Position numbers and translations under genes: made by a program | Notes under the pieces: model-generated | What the model was told of the DNA's origin: nothing | Database searches by the model: none | What the model saw: the letters and a program-made list of their open reading frames with translations, nothing else | NCBI RefSeq assembly: GCF_900105905.1 | Contig: NZ_FNSV01000005.1 | Coordinates: 8,261,001-8,325,000, forward strand | DNA: 64,000 nucleotides | Reading direction: 5' to 3' | Origin: Rhodococcus koreensis | GTDB lineage: Bacteria > Actinomycetota > Actinomycetes > Mycobacteriales > Mycobacteriaceae | In this document: one piece after another, positions 1 to 8,336 of the stretch | Layout: each line of letters begins with the position of its first letter | How positions within the stretch are numbered: position 1 is the first letter of the stretch

Positions 1-429
1 GAAGTTCGTCGGCCACCCCTGCGACGCCCACGAGTGCACACTGACGACGGACAGGTAGGTCCGGTCGCCGATCGTGACGGCGTCCGCGGGAACCACGGTG
101 AACTCGCTGCCCGCCGATTCCCGGTCGGGTGATTCGCGGACGTCGTGCGCGTTCGGCAGGATCTCCCTCGCCGTCCGGCCCCCGCCCGCGGAGTCGAACT
201 CGATGCCGCCGCGGAGATCGGTTGTGGTGGAGCGCAACATCACGGGACTGCGCCACCCCCGGCCGCGGGAGCTGAACGTGTCGCCGAAGAAGAACGCGAC
301 CCGGCCGTCGGACAGGCGCACCGGACAACCGAGGTCGGTGCCGTGCACACCCCATCGCCGCGTCGCCTCGCCGGTGACCTCCTTCACGTAGGTTGCTGCC
401 GGTGTGGTGGTGCTGCCCGGGATACGCAC
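1..429 (-). CDS. DUF4185 domain protein, C-terminus cut by window edge
   Basis: The reverse strand is open from the left edge to a TAG just upstream of position 429 and has strong actinobacterial codon bias. The translation contains VKEVTGE, then GTDLGCPVRLSDGR and VAFFFGDTF, then RSPVMLRSTT, which matches the opening of DUF4185 proteins (predicted secreted or envelope beta-propeller relatives of glycosidases). The GTG at 429 is the first possible start after the in-frame stop, with a purine-rich tract directly against it. A GTG at 387 is the alternative. No catalytic assignment is possible, and the missing C-terminus lies to the left of the window. Confidence 0.6.
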   Translation of the reverse strand, partial: MRIPGSTTTPAATYVKEVTGEATRRWGVHGTDLGCPVRLSDGRVAFFFGDTFSSRGRGWRSPVMLRSTTTDLRGGIEFDSAGGGRTAREILPNAHDVRESPDRESAGSEFTVVPADAVTIGDRTYLSVVSVHSWASQGWPTNF

Positions 430-472
430 TCCCTACTGTCGGTGACTTCGCGTGGTCGGGGAATTCTGGTGG

Positions 473-976
473 TCAGGACGTCTTGCGGTAGGACTCGGCG
501 AGTTCGTCGGCGCGATCCCACAGCGACCAGTCGACTTCGCGGCCGTCCAATTGCGCTTCGACGACCTCGAGCCCCGCGTGCCAGCCGGCGGCGTGCGCGT
601 AGGCGGATTCCTCTTCCTCCACGGTGTGGGTGAGCGTCAGCCAGCAGCCGCCGCTGCCGTCGGGAACGAGTTCCCAGTGCAGCGTCTCGGCGTCCCACAG
701 GTATTCGAGGATGTGCGCGGGATGCACCGAGATGACCGTTCCGGTGGTGGTCTGATCTGCGGGCAGTCCGAACCGGCGCACCTGCTCCGGTGTCACCCGG
801 AAGACGAGGTCGGCCCCCGGGGTGAGGTCGAAGTCGACGTCGGCGGGAAACCAGTCCTTCAGGTACTGCGGGTCGGTGAGAACACGCCACACCTTCTCCG
901 GCGAGTGCGAGAGCGCTTGCTGGAATCGAAGGGCTACCCGCCCGTCGTAGGTGAAAGTGACGGTGCCGAGCTCCAT
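473..976 (-). CDS. SRPBCC (AHSA1-like) family protein
   Basis: A 167-residue protein starting MELGTVTF. The pattern of SPEKVWRVLTDPQYLKDWFP, a central TGTVISVHPAHILEYLWD and a late TLTHTV strand followed by a long C-terminal helix (HAAGWHAGLEVVEAQL) is typical of the START/Bet v1-like AHSA1 subgroup. These bind hydrophobic ligands or act as Hsp90-activator-like folds; no substrate can be named. A longer in-frame start exists at 1054, but the ATG at 976 has a GGAGGTC ribosome binding site about five bases upstream and the residues before it are low-complexity, so 976 is preferred. It is a single gene between the DUF4185 and sigma-factor genes. Confidence 0.8.
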   Translation of the reverse strand: MELGTVTFTYDGRVALRFQQALSHSPEKVWRVLTDPQYLKDWFPADVDFDLTPGADLVFRVTPEQVRRFGLPADQTTTGTVISVHPAHILEYLWDAETLHWELVPDGSGGCWLTLTHTVEEEESAYAHAAGWHAGLEVVEAQLDGREVDWSLWDRADELAESYRKTS

Positions 977-1080
977 GGGTGACCTCCGTGCTCGAGGGCG
1001 TACCTGTCCCACCATGGTACTGGCAGGACGCCGCAGATCCCCAGGATCGGGCACAAAAAACCGCCGCTACCTGCGGGTCG

Positions 1081-1956
1081 TCAGACGTCGCCGGGGGAGA
1101 TGCCCAGACGTTGTAAACGGACCGGGTCGGCCAGGATGTCGATCCGGACGATCTTCCCGCCGGAGACGGTGAACGCCATGACCGAGAACGTCTTCCCGTC
1201 GGGCGCGGTCACCACCCCGGGTGTGCCGTTCACCAGGGCGAGCCGGCCGAAAGGAGCGAAACGCGAGAACGTGAGGGCCTGCTCGCCGACTGCGCGGGAT
1301 CCGCGCACCACGTCGGCTCCGTCGGCGCCGCGGTCGGCCCGCAGGACGATGTCCGGGTCGAGCAGGGCGAGGAGGTCGTCGACCCTGCCGCCCCGCGAGG
1401 CGGTCATGAATGCCTCGACCACCTCGCGCTGCCGGGTCGGGTCGGTCTCCGGGGCGTGCCCCGATCCCTGGACTCGCCGGCGCGCCCGGCTTGCGAGTTG
1501 CCGCGTCGCGGCGGGCGTGCGGTCGGCGATCGGGGCGATCTCGTCGAAGGACAGGGCGAACATGTCGTGCAGCACGAAGGCGAGCCGCTCGGCGGGCGCC
1601 AGCGTGTCGAGAACGACCAGCAGCGCGAGACCGACGGAGTCGCCCAGCACCGCCTCGTGCTCGGGATCGGTCCCGTCCACCTCGCGAACGATCGGATCCG
1701 GAACATGGACCTCCAGGGGATCCTCGCGCCGCGCCTTGCGGGATCGGAGCATGTCGAGGCAGACCCGCCCGACGACCGTCGTCAGCCAACCACGCAGGTT
1801 CTGCACCTCGGACGTCTCGGCGCGACTGAGTCGCAGCCAGCCCTCCTGCACGGCGTCCTCCGCTTCGCCGATCGAGCCGAGCATCCGGTACGCGACCGCC
1901 GACAGATGCGTCCGGTTCTCCTCGAAGCGGTGCGCCAGAACTTCTTCTGCGTCCAT
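1081..1956 (-). CDS. ECF41-family RNA polymerase sigma factor (SigJ-like)
   Basis: A 291-residue protein. Residues 1-75 form sigma region 2 (HLSAVAYRMLGSIGEAEDAV, then WLRLSRA), and residues about 110-160 form region 4 (LAPAERLAFVLHDMFALSFD, then TRQLASRARRRV). Residues about 185-291 form a SnoaL-like C-terminal extension (VDDLLALLDPDIVLRAD, and near the end DPVRLQRL). This layout marks ECF41 factors, which lack an anti-sigma factor and are controlled by the fused extension. The gene is divergent from a carboxymuconolactone decarboxylase-type gene, the classic ECF41 partner. The ATG at 1956 follows a GGGAGA tract. Confidence 0.93.
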   Translation of the reverse strand: MDAEEVLAHRFEENRTHLSAVAYRMLGSIGEAEDAVQEGWLRLSRAETSEVQNLRGWLTTVVGRVCLDMLRSRKARREDPLEVHVPDPIVREVDGTDPEHEAVLGDSVGLALLVVLDTLAPAERLAFVLHDMFALSFDEIAPIADRTPAATRQLASRARRRVQGSGHAPETDPTRQREVVEAFMTASRGGRVDDLLALLDPDIVLRADRGADGADVVRGSRAVGEQALTFSRFAPFGRLALVNGTPGVVTAPDGKTFSVMAFTVSGGKIVRIDILADPVRLQRLGISPGDV

Positions 1957-1957
1957 C

Positions 1958-1984
1958 TGTCACATTCTCCCGTCGCGGTTCGTC
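1958..1984 (+). promoter_or_regulatory. ECF41-type promoter for the CMD gene
   Basis: TGTCACA at 1958-1964, exactly 16 bases, then CGTC at 1981-1984. This matches the published ECF41 consensus (TGTCACA-N16-CGTC) without a mismatch. It faces the decarboxylase-like gene at 2055 and overlaps the sigma gene start region. Confidence 0.88.
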
Positions 1985-1992
1985 ATACCAGT

Positions 1993-2019
1993 GACCAACG
2001 AAAACAAGCCGGTGTGACA
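1993..2019 (-). promoter_or_regulatory. Second ECF41-type promoter, facing the sigma gene
   Basis: On the reverse strand TGTCACA (2019-2013) is followed after 16 bases by GGTC (1996-1993). The -35 is perfect and the -10 has one mismatch to CGTC. It suggests weaker autoregulation of the sigma gene. Confidence 0.6.
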
Positions 2020-2054
2020 TCTCACCACCCGAATTCCTTTGGAGGCAGGCAATC

Positions 2055-2510
2055 ATGAAAGCCCGGATGACCAACCCCGCGATGATCGTTCCCGACGCCA
2101 TGAAGTCTCTGCTGGCGCTGGGGAAGGCCACGGCGAAGGCGAACGTGCCGCCGGTGACCCACGCCCTCGTGCACCTGCGGTCGAGCCAGATCAACGGCTG
2201 CAGCGTGTGCGTGGACATGCACGCGCGTGAGCTGGAGAAGGAAGGCGAGACCAATCAGCGGATCTTCGCGGTGGCGGCGTGGCGGGAGGCCCCGTACTTC
2301 AGCGACGCCGAACGTGCGGCCCTCGCGCTGGCCGAGTCGATGACCCGGTTGAGCGATCGCGCGGACCCGGTGCCCGACGAGGTGTGGGCCGAGGCCGCCC
2401 GGCACTACGACGAGGAGCAACTCGCGTCGCTGGTGCTGTCGATCGCCGGCGTGAACCTGTGGAACCGCATCAATGCCGCCACCCGGCAGGTCGCGGGCGG
2501 GCAGTGGTGA
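2055..2510 (+). CDS. Carboxymuconolactone decarboxylase / AhpD-like protein
   Basis: A 151-residue protein with the core NGCSVCVDMHAREL. Its CxxC cysteine pair followed by a histidine three residues later is the AhpD/CMD peroxidatic-type active site. The helices around residues 75-145 (ERAALALAESMTRL, YDEEQLASLVLSIAGVNLWN) fit the CMD fold, which usually forms trimers or hexamers and reduces peroxides or acts as a disulfide relay. The ATG at 2055 has a GGAGG site nine bases upstream. It lies under an exact ECF41 promoter, so it is the likely direct target of the adjacent sigma factor. The electron donor is unknown. Confidence 0.9.
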   Translation: MKARMTNPAMIVPDAMKSLLALGKATAKANVPPVTHALVHLRSSQINGCSVCVDMHARELEKEGETNQRIFAVAAWREAPYFSDAERAALALAESMTRLSDRADPVPDEVWAEAARHYDEEQLASLVLSIAGVNLWNRINAATRQVAGGQW

Positions 2511-2542
2511 CAGGGACGCCGTAACGGGGGGGCGACATGCGA

Positions 2543-2575
2543 ATCGCAGGTCAGAGAATGCATCTGACCTGCGAT
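2543..2575. terminator. Hairpin terminator between CMD gene and tRNA
   Basis: Perfect 13-base arms (2543-2555 and 2563-2575) around a 7-base loop, between the convergent CMD gene and tRNA. No U-tract follows, as is common in high-GC actinobacteria. Confidence 0.65.
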
Positions 2576-2594
2576 CGCGGGATGATCCCGGCGG

Positions 2595-2668
2595 TGCCCT
2601 CGGTGAGACTCGAACTCACACTGGACGGGTTTTGAATCCGTTTCCTCTGCCAATTGGGATACGAGGGC
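2595..2668 (-). tRNA. tRNA-Leu (CAA anticodon), short variable loop
   Basis: On the reverse strand the acceptor arms GCCCTCG and CGAGGGC pair perfectly. The T-arm is GTGAG-TTCGAGT-CTCAC and the anticodon loop TTCAAAA gives anticodon CAA, which reads UUG (Leu). The discriminator is A, and CCA is only partly encoded. The variable region is just five bases (CCAGT), although leucine tRNAs normally carry a long variable arm. The anticodon stem has an A-C mismatch next to the loop and the D stem is weak. It is 74 nt long and sits just upstream of pdtaR. The gene is clear; the charging identity rests on the anticodon and A73 only. Confidence 0.85.
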
Positions 2669-2777
2669 GTGTTGCGCTGTACCACTGTAGAAGATCGCCG
2701 CCGGGAGTCAACCACCGGTACCCTTCTAACGTTCGCTCCCCGCGCCGGGGTCGTCCGAGCAGAGGAGAATGGTGGCC

Positions 2778-3398
2778 ATGAACGCTCCCCAGCAGCAAGG
2801 TGTGCCGTCGCAGCCGCGACGGGTCGTGGTGGCCGAGGACGAGGCGCTGATCAGGCTCGATCTGGTCGAGATGCTGCGGGAAGAGGGCTACGACGTGGTT
2901 GGTGAGGCGGGGGACGGGCAGGCCGCCGTCGACCTGGCGGTGGAGCTGAAACCCGACCTCGTGATCATGGACGTGAAGATGCCCCGCCGCGACGGCATCG
3001 ACGCGGCCTCCGAGATCGCGGCGAAACGTATTGCGCCCGTGGTCATTCTCACAGCGTTCAGTCAGCGCGAGCTGGTGGAGCGGGCGCGCGACGCCGGGGC
3101 GATGGCCTATCTCGTCAAGCCGTTCTCCACGGCCGACCTGGTGCCCGCGGTCGAGTTGGCAGCCAGCCGGTTCAAGGAGGTGACTGCTCTCGAGCGGGAG
3201 ATCTCCGATCTGTCCGAGCGGCTGGAGACCCGCAAGATCGTCGAGCGGGCCAAGGGTGTGCTGATGGACAAGCAGTCCTTGACCGAGCCCGAAGCGTTCA
3301 AGTGGATCCAGCGGGCCGCGATGGACCGCCGGTCGACGATGAAGGCGGTCGCGCAGGTGGTGCTCGAGACCCTCGGTGGGGAAGCCCCCACCAGCTGA
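2778..3398 (+). CDS. pdtaR: Response regulator with ANTAR RNA-binding output domain
   Basis: A 206-residue protein. The receiver domain (about residues 15-130) has the acidic pair in VVVAEDEA, phospho-acceptor Asp65 in LVIMDVKMPR, the LTAFSQ switch threonine and the LVKPF lysine. A coiled linker (EISDLSERLETRKIVERA) leads to the ANTAR domain (about 140-200: AKGVLMDKQSLTEPEAFKWI then RAAMDRRSTM). ANTAR proteins bind paired hairpins in target transcripts and antiterminate. The orthologue is PdtaR, partner of the PdtaS histidine kinase. Starts at 2769 or 2772 are also possible; AGGAG at 2763-2767 fits 2772 or 2778 better than 2769. Confidence 0.93.
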   Translation: MNAPQQQGVPSQPRRVVVAEDEALIRLDLVEMLREEGYDVVGEAGDGQAAVDLAVELKPDLVIMDVKMPRRDGIDAASEIAAKRIAPVVILTAFSQRELVERARDAGAMAYLVKPFSTADLVPAVELAASRFKEVTALEREISDLSERLETRKIVERAKGVLMDKQSLTEPEAFKWIQRAAMDRRSTMKAVAQVVLETLGGEAPTS

Positions 3399-3458
3399 CC
3401 GGCGAGATCGGCGGCAGCCGACGCGTTTTCGCCCGGGCCGTCTTCCGTTGGTGGCGGG

Positions 3459-4298
3459 TCAGTCGCCGGCGGGGAAGTCCGCGGAGCGGCTGACGTCGGC
3501 CCAGGCGAGGGCCTCGGCGGCGCGTTCGCGGGACGACTTCTCGGCCATCGCGACGGCGCCTGCCCCGAGCAGCAGGCGCAGTGGGGCGTCCTCGGCGGCA
3601 ACCACATCCATGATGATCCGCGCGGCCCGTGCCGGATCCCCAGGCTGGGTGCCGTCGGAGTCCTCCCGGTAGCGGTTCATCGCGCCGACCGTCGCCTCGT
3701 AGTCGGGCCCGACGGAGCTGCGTTGCATCGACGAGCCCTGCCAGTCGGTGCGAAACGCCCCGGGTTCCACGATGAGCACCTTCACCCCGAACGGTCTCAC
3801 CTCGGCCGCCAGCACTTCGGAGAAGCCCTCGACGGCGAACTTCGCGGCCTGGTAGGCGCTCAGCCCGGGTGTGCCGCCGACGCGGCCTCCGACGGAGGAG
3901 AACTGCACGAAGCAGCCGCTGCGCTGCTCGCGCAGGATGGGCAGCGCAGCCCGCGTGACGTTGACGACGCCGAAGAAGTTGGCGTCAACCTGCTGCCGGA
4001 AGTCGTCGTCGGCCATTTCCTCGATCGGGACGCTGTTGGCGTAGCCGGCGTTGTTCACCACGACGTCGAGGCCGCCGAACTCCTCGACCGCGGTCGCGAC
4101 GGCGTCGCGGGCGGCCGCGGCGTCGGTGACGTCCAGGGCGACCGTCCGAACCCGGTCGCCGTACGTGTCGATCAGGTCGGTCAGCTGTTCGGGTCTGCGG
4201 GCGGTGGCGACGACGTTGTCGCCGCTGCGCAGGACCGCGGTCGCGAGTTCCCGGCCGAAACCGCGTGAACTACCGGTGATGAGCCAGGTCTTGGCCAT
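3459..4298 (-). CDS. Short-chain dehydrogenase/reductase
   Basis: A 279-residue classical SDR. It has the cofactor motif TGSSRGFG at residues 9-16, the NNAGYAN structural motif, the catalytic serine in FVQFSSVGG, and the YQAAK tyrosine-lysine pair. The C-terminal substrate region (EPGAFRTDWQGSS) resembles the oxidoreductase subgroup often annotated as acting on ketones or aldehydes, but no substrate can be named. The ATG at 4298 is preferred to an upstream start at 4382, which would run through the operator region. It is divergent from a TetR gene and probably repressed by it through the two operators between them. Confidence 0.88.
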   Translation of the reverse strand: MAKTWLITGSSRGFGRELATAVLRSGDNVVATARRPEQLTDLIDTYGDRVRTVALDVTDAAAARDAVATAVEEFGGLDVVVNNAGYANSVPIEEMADDDFRQQVDANFFGVVNVTRAALPILREQRSGCFVQFSSVGGRVGGTPGLSAYQAAKFAVEGFSEVLAAEVRPFGVKVLIVEPGAFRTDWQGSSMQRSSVGPDYEATVGAMNRYREDSDGTQPGDPARAARIIMDVVAAEDAPLRLLLGAGAVAMAEKSSRERAAEALAWADVSRSADFPAGD

Positions 4299-4318
4299 GA
4301 GAGATCCCATTTCTGCTT

Positions 4319-4338
4319 GCAACTGACTGGTTGGATGC
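4319..4338. promoter_or_regulatory. TetR operator, SDR-proximal copy
   Basis: Contains CAAC, two bases, then ACTGGTT, in the same register as the second copy 56 bp away. It lies just upstream of the SDR start. Confidence 0.6.
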
Positions 4339-4374
4339 TTACGGGATCCATGGAACACCTGCGCGGCGTAGCTG

Positions 4375-4394
4375 TCAACCAACTGGTTAGTTGA
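4375..4394. promoter_or_regulatory. TetR operator, TetR-proximal copy
   Basis: A near-perfect 20-bp palindrome, TCAACCAACTGGTTAGTTGA, immediately upstream of the TetR gene. Its position suggests autorepression as well as control of the SDR gene. Confidence 0.7.
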
Positions 4395-4406
4395 TAGTGT
4401 GGACGC

Positions 4407-4967
4407 ATGGTCCGTGATGCAGAGGCAACGAAGAAACGACTACTCGACGCGGCGGCGGCCGAATTCGCCGAATTCGGTATCGCCGGGGCGCGGGTCGATC
4501 GCATCGCCCTCGCCGCCAAGGCGAACAAGTCGATGATCTACGCCTACTTCGGCGACAAGGGGCAACTGTTCGACGCCGTCTTCGCCGCCCACGTGGTGGC
4601 GTTCACCGAGCAGGTGCGCTTCGACGCCACCGACCTCCCGGGCTACGCGGGACGCTCGTTCGACCTGTACGAGGACAACCCGGCGACGCTGCGGCTCGCC
4701 ACCTGGTACCAACTCGAACGGCCCGACGGTGAGCCGCTCCAGGTGGTGGTCGCGTCCAACCGGTCGAAGCTCGCCGATATCGAGCGGGCGCAGAAAAGTG
4801 GTGTGCTGCCAACCCGATTCGCGCCGGTGGAGCTGCTCGCCGTCGTCCGGTCCGTCGCGATGTCCTGGCACACGCAGACCCCGGAACTCGGCGCCTCGGC
4901 GCCCGCGGACCGGGCCCGCCGGCGCCAGGTGGTGGTCGAGTCCGTGCGCCTCCTCGTCGGCGCCTGA
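4407..4967 (+). CDS. TetR-family transcriptional regulator
   Basis: A 186-residue protein. The N-terminal helix-turn-helix (about residues 10-55) contains LLDAAAAEFAEFGIAGARVD then KSMIYAYFGDKGQLFDAV, a standard TetR domain. The C-terminal part (TWYQLERPDGEPL, ELLAVVRSVAMSWHTQTPEL) resembles the TetR_C_33 type ligand domain. It is divergent from an SDR gene with two copies of the same palindrome in the 108-bp gap, so it most likely controls both transcripts. The inducer is unknown. Confidence 0.92.
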   Translation: MVRDAEATKKRLLDAAAAEFAEFGIAGARVDRIALAAKANKSMIYAYFGDKGQLFDAVFAAHVVAFTEQVRFDATDLPGYAGRSFDLYEDNPATLRLATWYQLERPDGEPLQVVVASNRSKLADIERAQKSGVLPTRFAPVELLAVVRSVAMSWHTQTPELGASAPADRARRRQVVVESVRLLVGA

Positions 4968-5133
4968 CGCTCGCCACGCTACGGCCGCGTAAACACTCGT
5001 CGTAATCAGATCACAGTAAGGTCACGAGCCTTTCCGGACCGATCGCGAAAGCCGCCGGACCGCTAGCGTCTGATCCCACAGCGGACGCCAACTCGGGTGG
5101 CGCCCGCACACAGGTGATCTAAGGAGAGTTTGG

Positions 5134-6456
5134 ATGGCTAAACGGACCCTCGTGCGGGCGGCCGCGGTTCTCGGCGCGGCATCTCTCGCACTGGCAGGTT
5201 GTAGTTCGGACAGTGGCGACGACTCCGCGAGCGGGAGTGACAGCTCTGCCTCGGCCACCACTGTTTCCACCGACTGCACCCCCGAAGAAGCGGCGGCAGC
5301 GGGTGCCCCGTCCACGGCGCCGCTGAAGATCGGCACCCTGCTCCCCGACACGGGAAGCCTCTCCTTCCTCGGACCGCCGATGGTGGCGGGCACCCAGCTC
5401 GGCGTCAACGACGTCAACGCGGCAGGAGGGGTTCTCGGCCAGCCCGTCCAGCTGATTCCCGGCGACTCCGGCGACACCACCACCGATACGGCGAACACCA
5501 CGGTGGACCGCGAACTGGCGGCGGGCACCCAGGTGATCATCGGTGCGGCGTCGTCGTCGGTGTCGCTGAAGGTCATCGACAAGGTGTCCAGCGCCGGCGT
5601 CGTGATGTTCTCCCCGGCCAACACGTCCGACCAGTTCGTCTGCTACCCGGACAAGGGGCAGTACTTCCGCACCGCCCCCACCGACGTCCTGCAGGCTCAG
5701 GCTGTGTCGCAACTCATCTCGGACGACGGCGGTCAGCGCGTGTCCATCCTGGCCCTCAACGACCCGTACGGCACCGGGCTCGCCGACAACATCCAGAAGA
5801 ACCTCGTCGACGCGGGCATCCCCGAGGACCAGATCCAGAAGATCATCTACGACCCCAACGCGCAGTCGTTCAACTCCGAGGTCGACCAGGTCAAGGACTT
5901 CGCGCCCGACGCCGTCGCGGTGGTGGGATTCGAGGAGTCGGCGAAGATCATCACCCGGATGCACGAGGTCGGCATCGGCCCGTCCGACGGCATGAAGGTC
6001 TACGGCGTGGACGGCAACATGGGTAACGCACTCGGCGAGTCGGTGGCGGCGCCGCTGCTCGACGGCATGCAGGGCACCACCCCGCTCACCGACGTCGGCC
6101 CGGCCTTCCAGGATCGTCTCAAGGGCATCAACCCGGGGCTGATCGACTTCAACTACGCCGGTGAGTCCTACGACGCCGTGGTCATTGCCTCGCTCGCCGC
6201 GGAAGCCGCGAAGTCGACGGCGGGTCGCGACATCGCCGCGAACATCAACAACGTCACCGAGGGCGGCACGCCGTGCACGTCGTACCAGGAATGCCTGCCG
6301 CTCGTGCAGGCCGGCACGGATATCGACTACAACGGCATCACCGGCAAGCTCGACTTCGCCGCAGCCGGCGAGCCGTCCATCGGTTCGTACGGCAAGCTGA
6401 AGTTCGGTGCCGACAACAAGCTGACGACGGACGGGTACATCGTCGTCGGCGGGTGA
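5134..6456 (+). CDS. livK: Branched-chain amino-acid-type ABC transporter, lipoprotein substrate-binding component
   Basis: A 440-residue lipoprotein: signal peptide MAKRTLVRAAAVLGAAS ending in the lipobox LAGC, then a Ser/Asp-rich linker. The type I periplasmic-binding fold begins near residue 64 (LKIGTLLPDTGSLSFLGPP), with GVNDVNAAGGVLGQPV and an ending typical of LivK/Peripla_BP_6 proteins (KLKFGADNKLTTDGYIVVGG). It delivers a ligand, probably branched-chain amino acids, amides or urea, to the convergently transcribed LivHMGF membrane complex. AAGGAGAG eight bases before the ATG supports the start. The 166-bp region upstream holds no gene, only the presumed promoter. Confidence 0.9.
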   Translation: MAKRTLVRAAAVLGAASLALAGCSSDSGDDSASGSDSSASATTVSTDCTPEEAAAAGAPSTAPLKIGTLLPDTGSLSFLGPPMVAGTQLGVNDVNAAGGVLGQPVQLIPGDSGDTTTDTANTTVDRELAAGTQVIIGAASSSVSLKVIDKVSSAGVVMFSPANTSDQFVCYPDKGQYFRTAPTDVLQAQAVSQLISDDGGQRVSILALNDPYGTGLADNIQKNLVDAGIPEDQIQKIIYDPNAQSFNSEVDQVKDFAPDAVAVVGFEESAKIITRMHEVGIGPSDGMKVYGVDGNMGNALGESVAAPLLDGMQGTTPLTDVGPAFQDRLKGINPGLIDFNYAGESYDAVVIASLAAEAAKSTAGRDIAANINNVTEGGTPCTSYQECLPLVQAGTDIDYNGITGKLDFAAAGEPSIGSYGKLKFGADNKLTTDGYIVVGG

Positions 6457-6475
6457 TCGCACTCGTCTGAAACGA

Positions 6476-6505
6476 ACTGTGGGCCAGGGAAACCTGGCCC
6501 ACAGT
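6476..6505. terminator. Bidirectional hairpin terminator between livK and livF
   Basis: Perfect 13-bp arms (6476-6488, 6493-6505) closed by a GAAA tetraloop, lying between the convergent livK and livF stops. Confidence 0.8.
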
Positions 6506-6525
6506 CGTGTCCGGATCCGCTGGGA

Positions 6526-7316
<791 letters not shown>

Positions 7317-7320
<4 letters not shown>

Positions 7321-8336
7321 GAGTTCTCACGCCTCAGGTCGGTGATGTCGGGTTCGGAGAGGTCGCCGCCGGTCTCGAGGGTTTCGGCCTCGGCGCTCTC
7401 GAGTGCCGAGGCCAGAACGGCCGTCGCGCCCACCGGATTCCCCTCGTCGTCGAACTCGAGTGCCTGATCGTGGTGGCTGCCCAGGTACGCGTCGACCACC
7501 GCGCTGTTGGACGAGAGGTGTTCCGGGGTGGATTCGGCGATCACACTGCCCTGCGCCATCACCACCACCCAGTCGCTGATGTCGCGGATGACGTCCATGT
7601 CGTGTTCGACGAACACCACGGTCATGCCCTCGTCCCGAAGCGATTTGATGTGGCCCAGCAGGCTCTGGGTGAGCGCCGGGTTCACGCCGGCCATCGGCTC
7701 GTCGAGCATCACCACGGTCGGCTCGGTCATCAGCGCCCGCGCCATCTCGAGCAGCTTGCGCTGACCGCCGGACAGCGAACCGGCGAGATCGTCGGACTTG
7801 GTGTCGAGTGTGAACCGCGCGAGCAGTTCGTTGGCCCGTTCGGTGACGGCGCGTTCCTGCGCCTTCCACGTCCATGGCAGCAGCGTGTTGACAATCCGCT
7901 CGCCGCGCTGCCCGGTGGCGCCGAGCCGCACGTTGTCGAGCACCGTCAGCTTCGACAGCGCCTTGGTGAGCTGGAACGTGCGGACGACACCGCGGCGGGC
8001 CACCTGGTGCGGATACATCCGGCCGAGGGACTGGCCGTCCATCGACCACGTACCGCTGTCCGGCCGGTCGAAACCGGTGAGCAGGTTGAACAGGGTGGTC
8101 TTGCCCGCGCCGTTCGGACCGATCAGTCCGGTGATGCAGCCGCGCTGGATCTCGAGATGCGCCACGTCGACGGCCTTGAGCCCGCCGAATGTGCGGGACA
8201 CGTTGTCGACGAGAAGGATCGGGTCGGGTTTGGATGCGCCGGGGGAGTGCGGGACGTCGGTGAAGATCGAGGCCCGTTGCTCGGCGGTGAGCACCGTGTC
8301 GGTCTGCAGATGATCCGGCAGTCTGTGGTCAGGCAT
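7317..8336 (-). CDS. livG: ABC transporter ATP-binding protein LivG
   Basis: A 339-residue ATPase. Walker A is GPNGAGKTTLFNLLTGF (near residue 75), the signature LSGGQRKLLEMARALM, Walker B VVMLDEPMAGVNP and the switch histidine FVEHDMDVI. It carries an N-terminal extension of about 45 residues and an unusually long acidic C-terminal tail (about residues 285-339, rich in Glu, Ala and Asp), longer than the roughly 255-residue E. coli LivG. The tail may be regulatory. The start overlaps the livM stop by eight bases. Confidence 0.92.
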
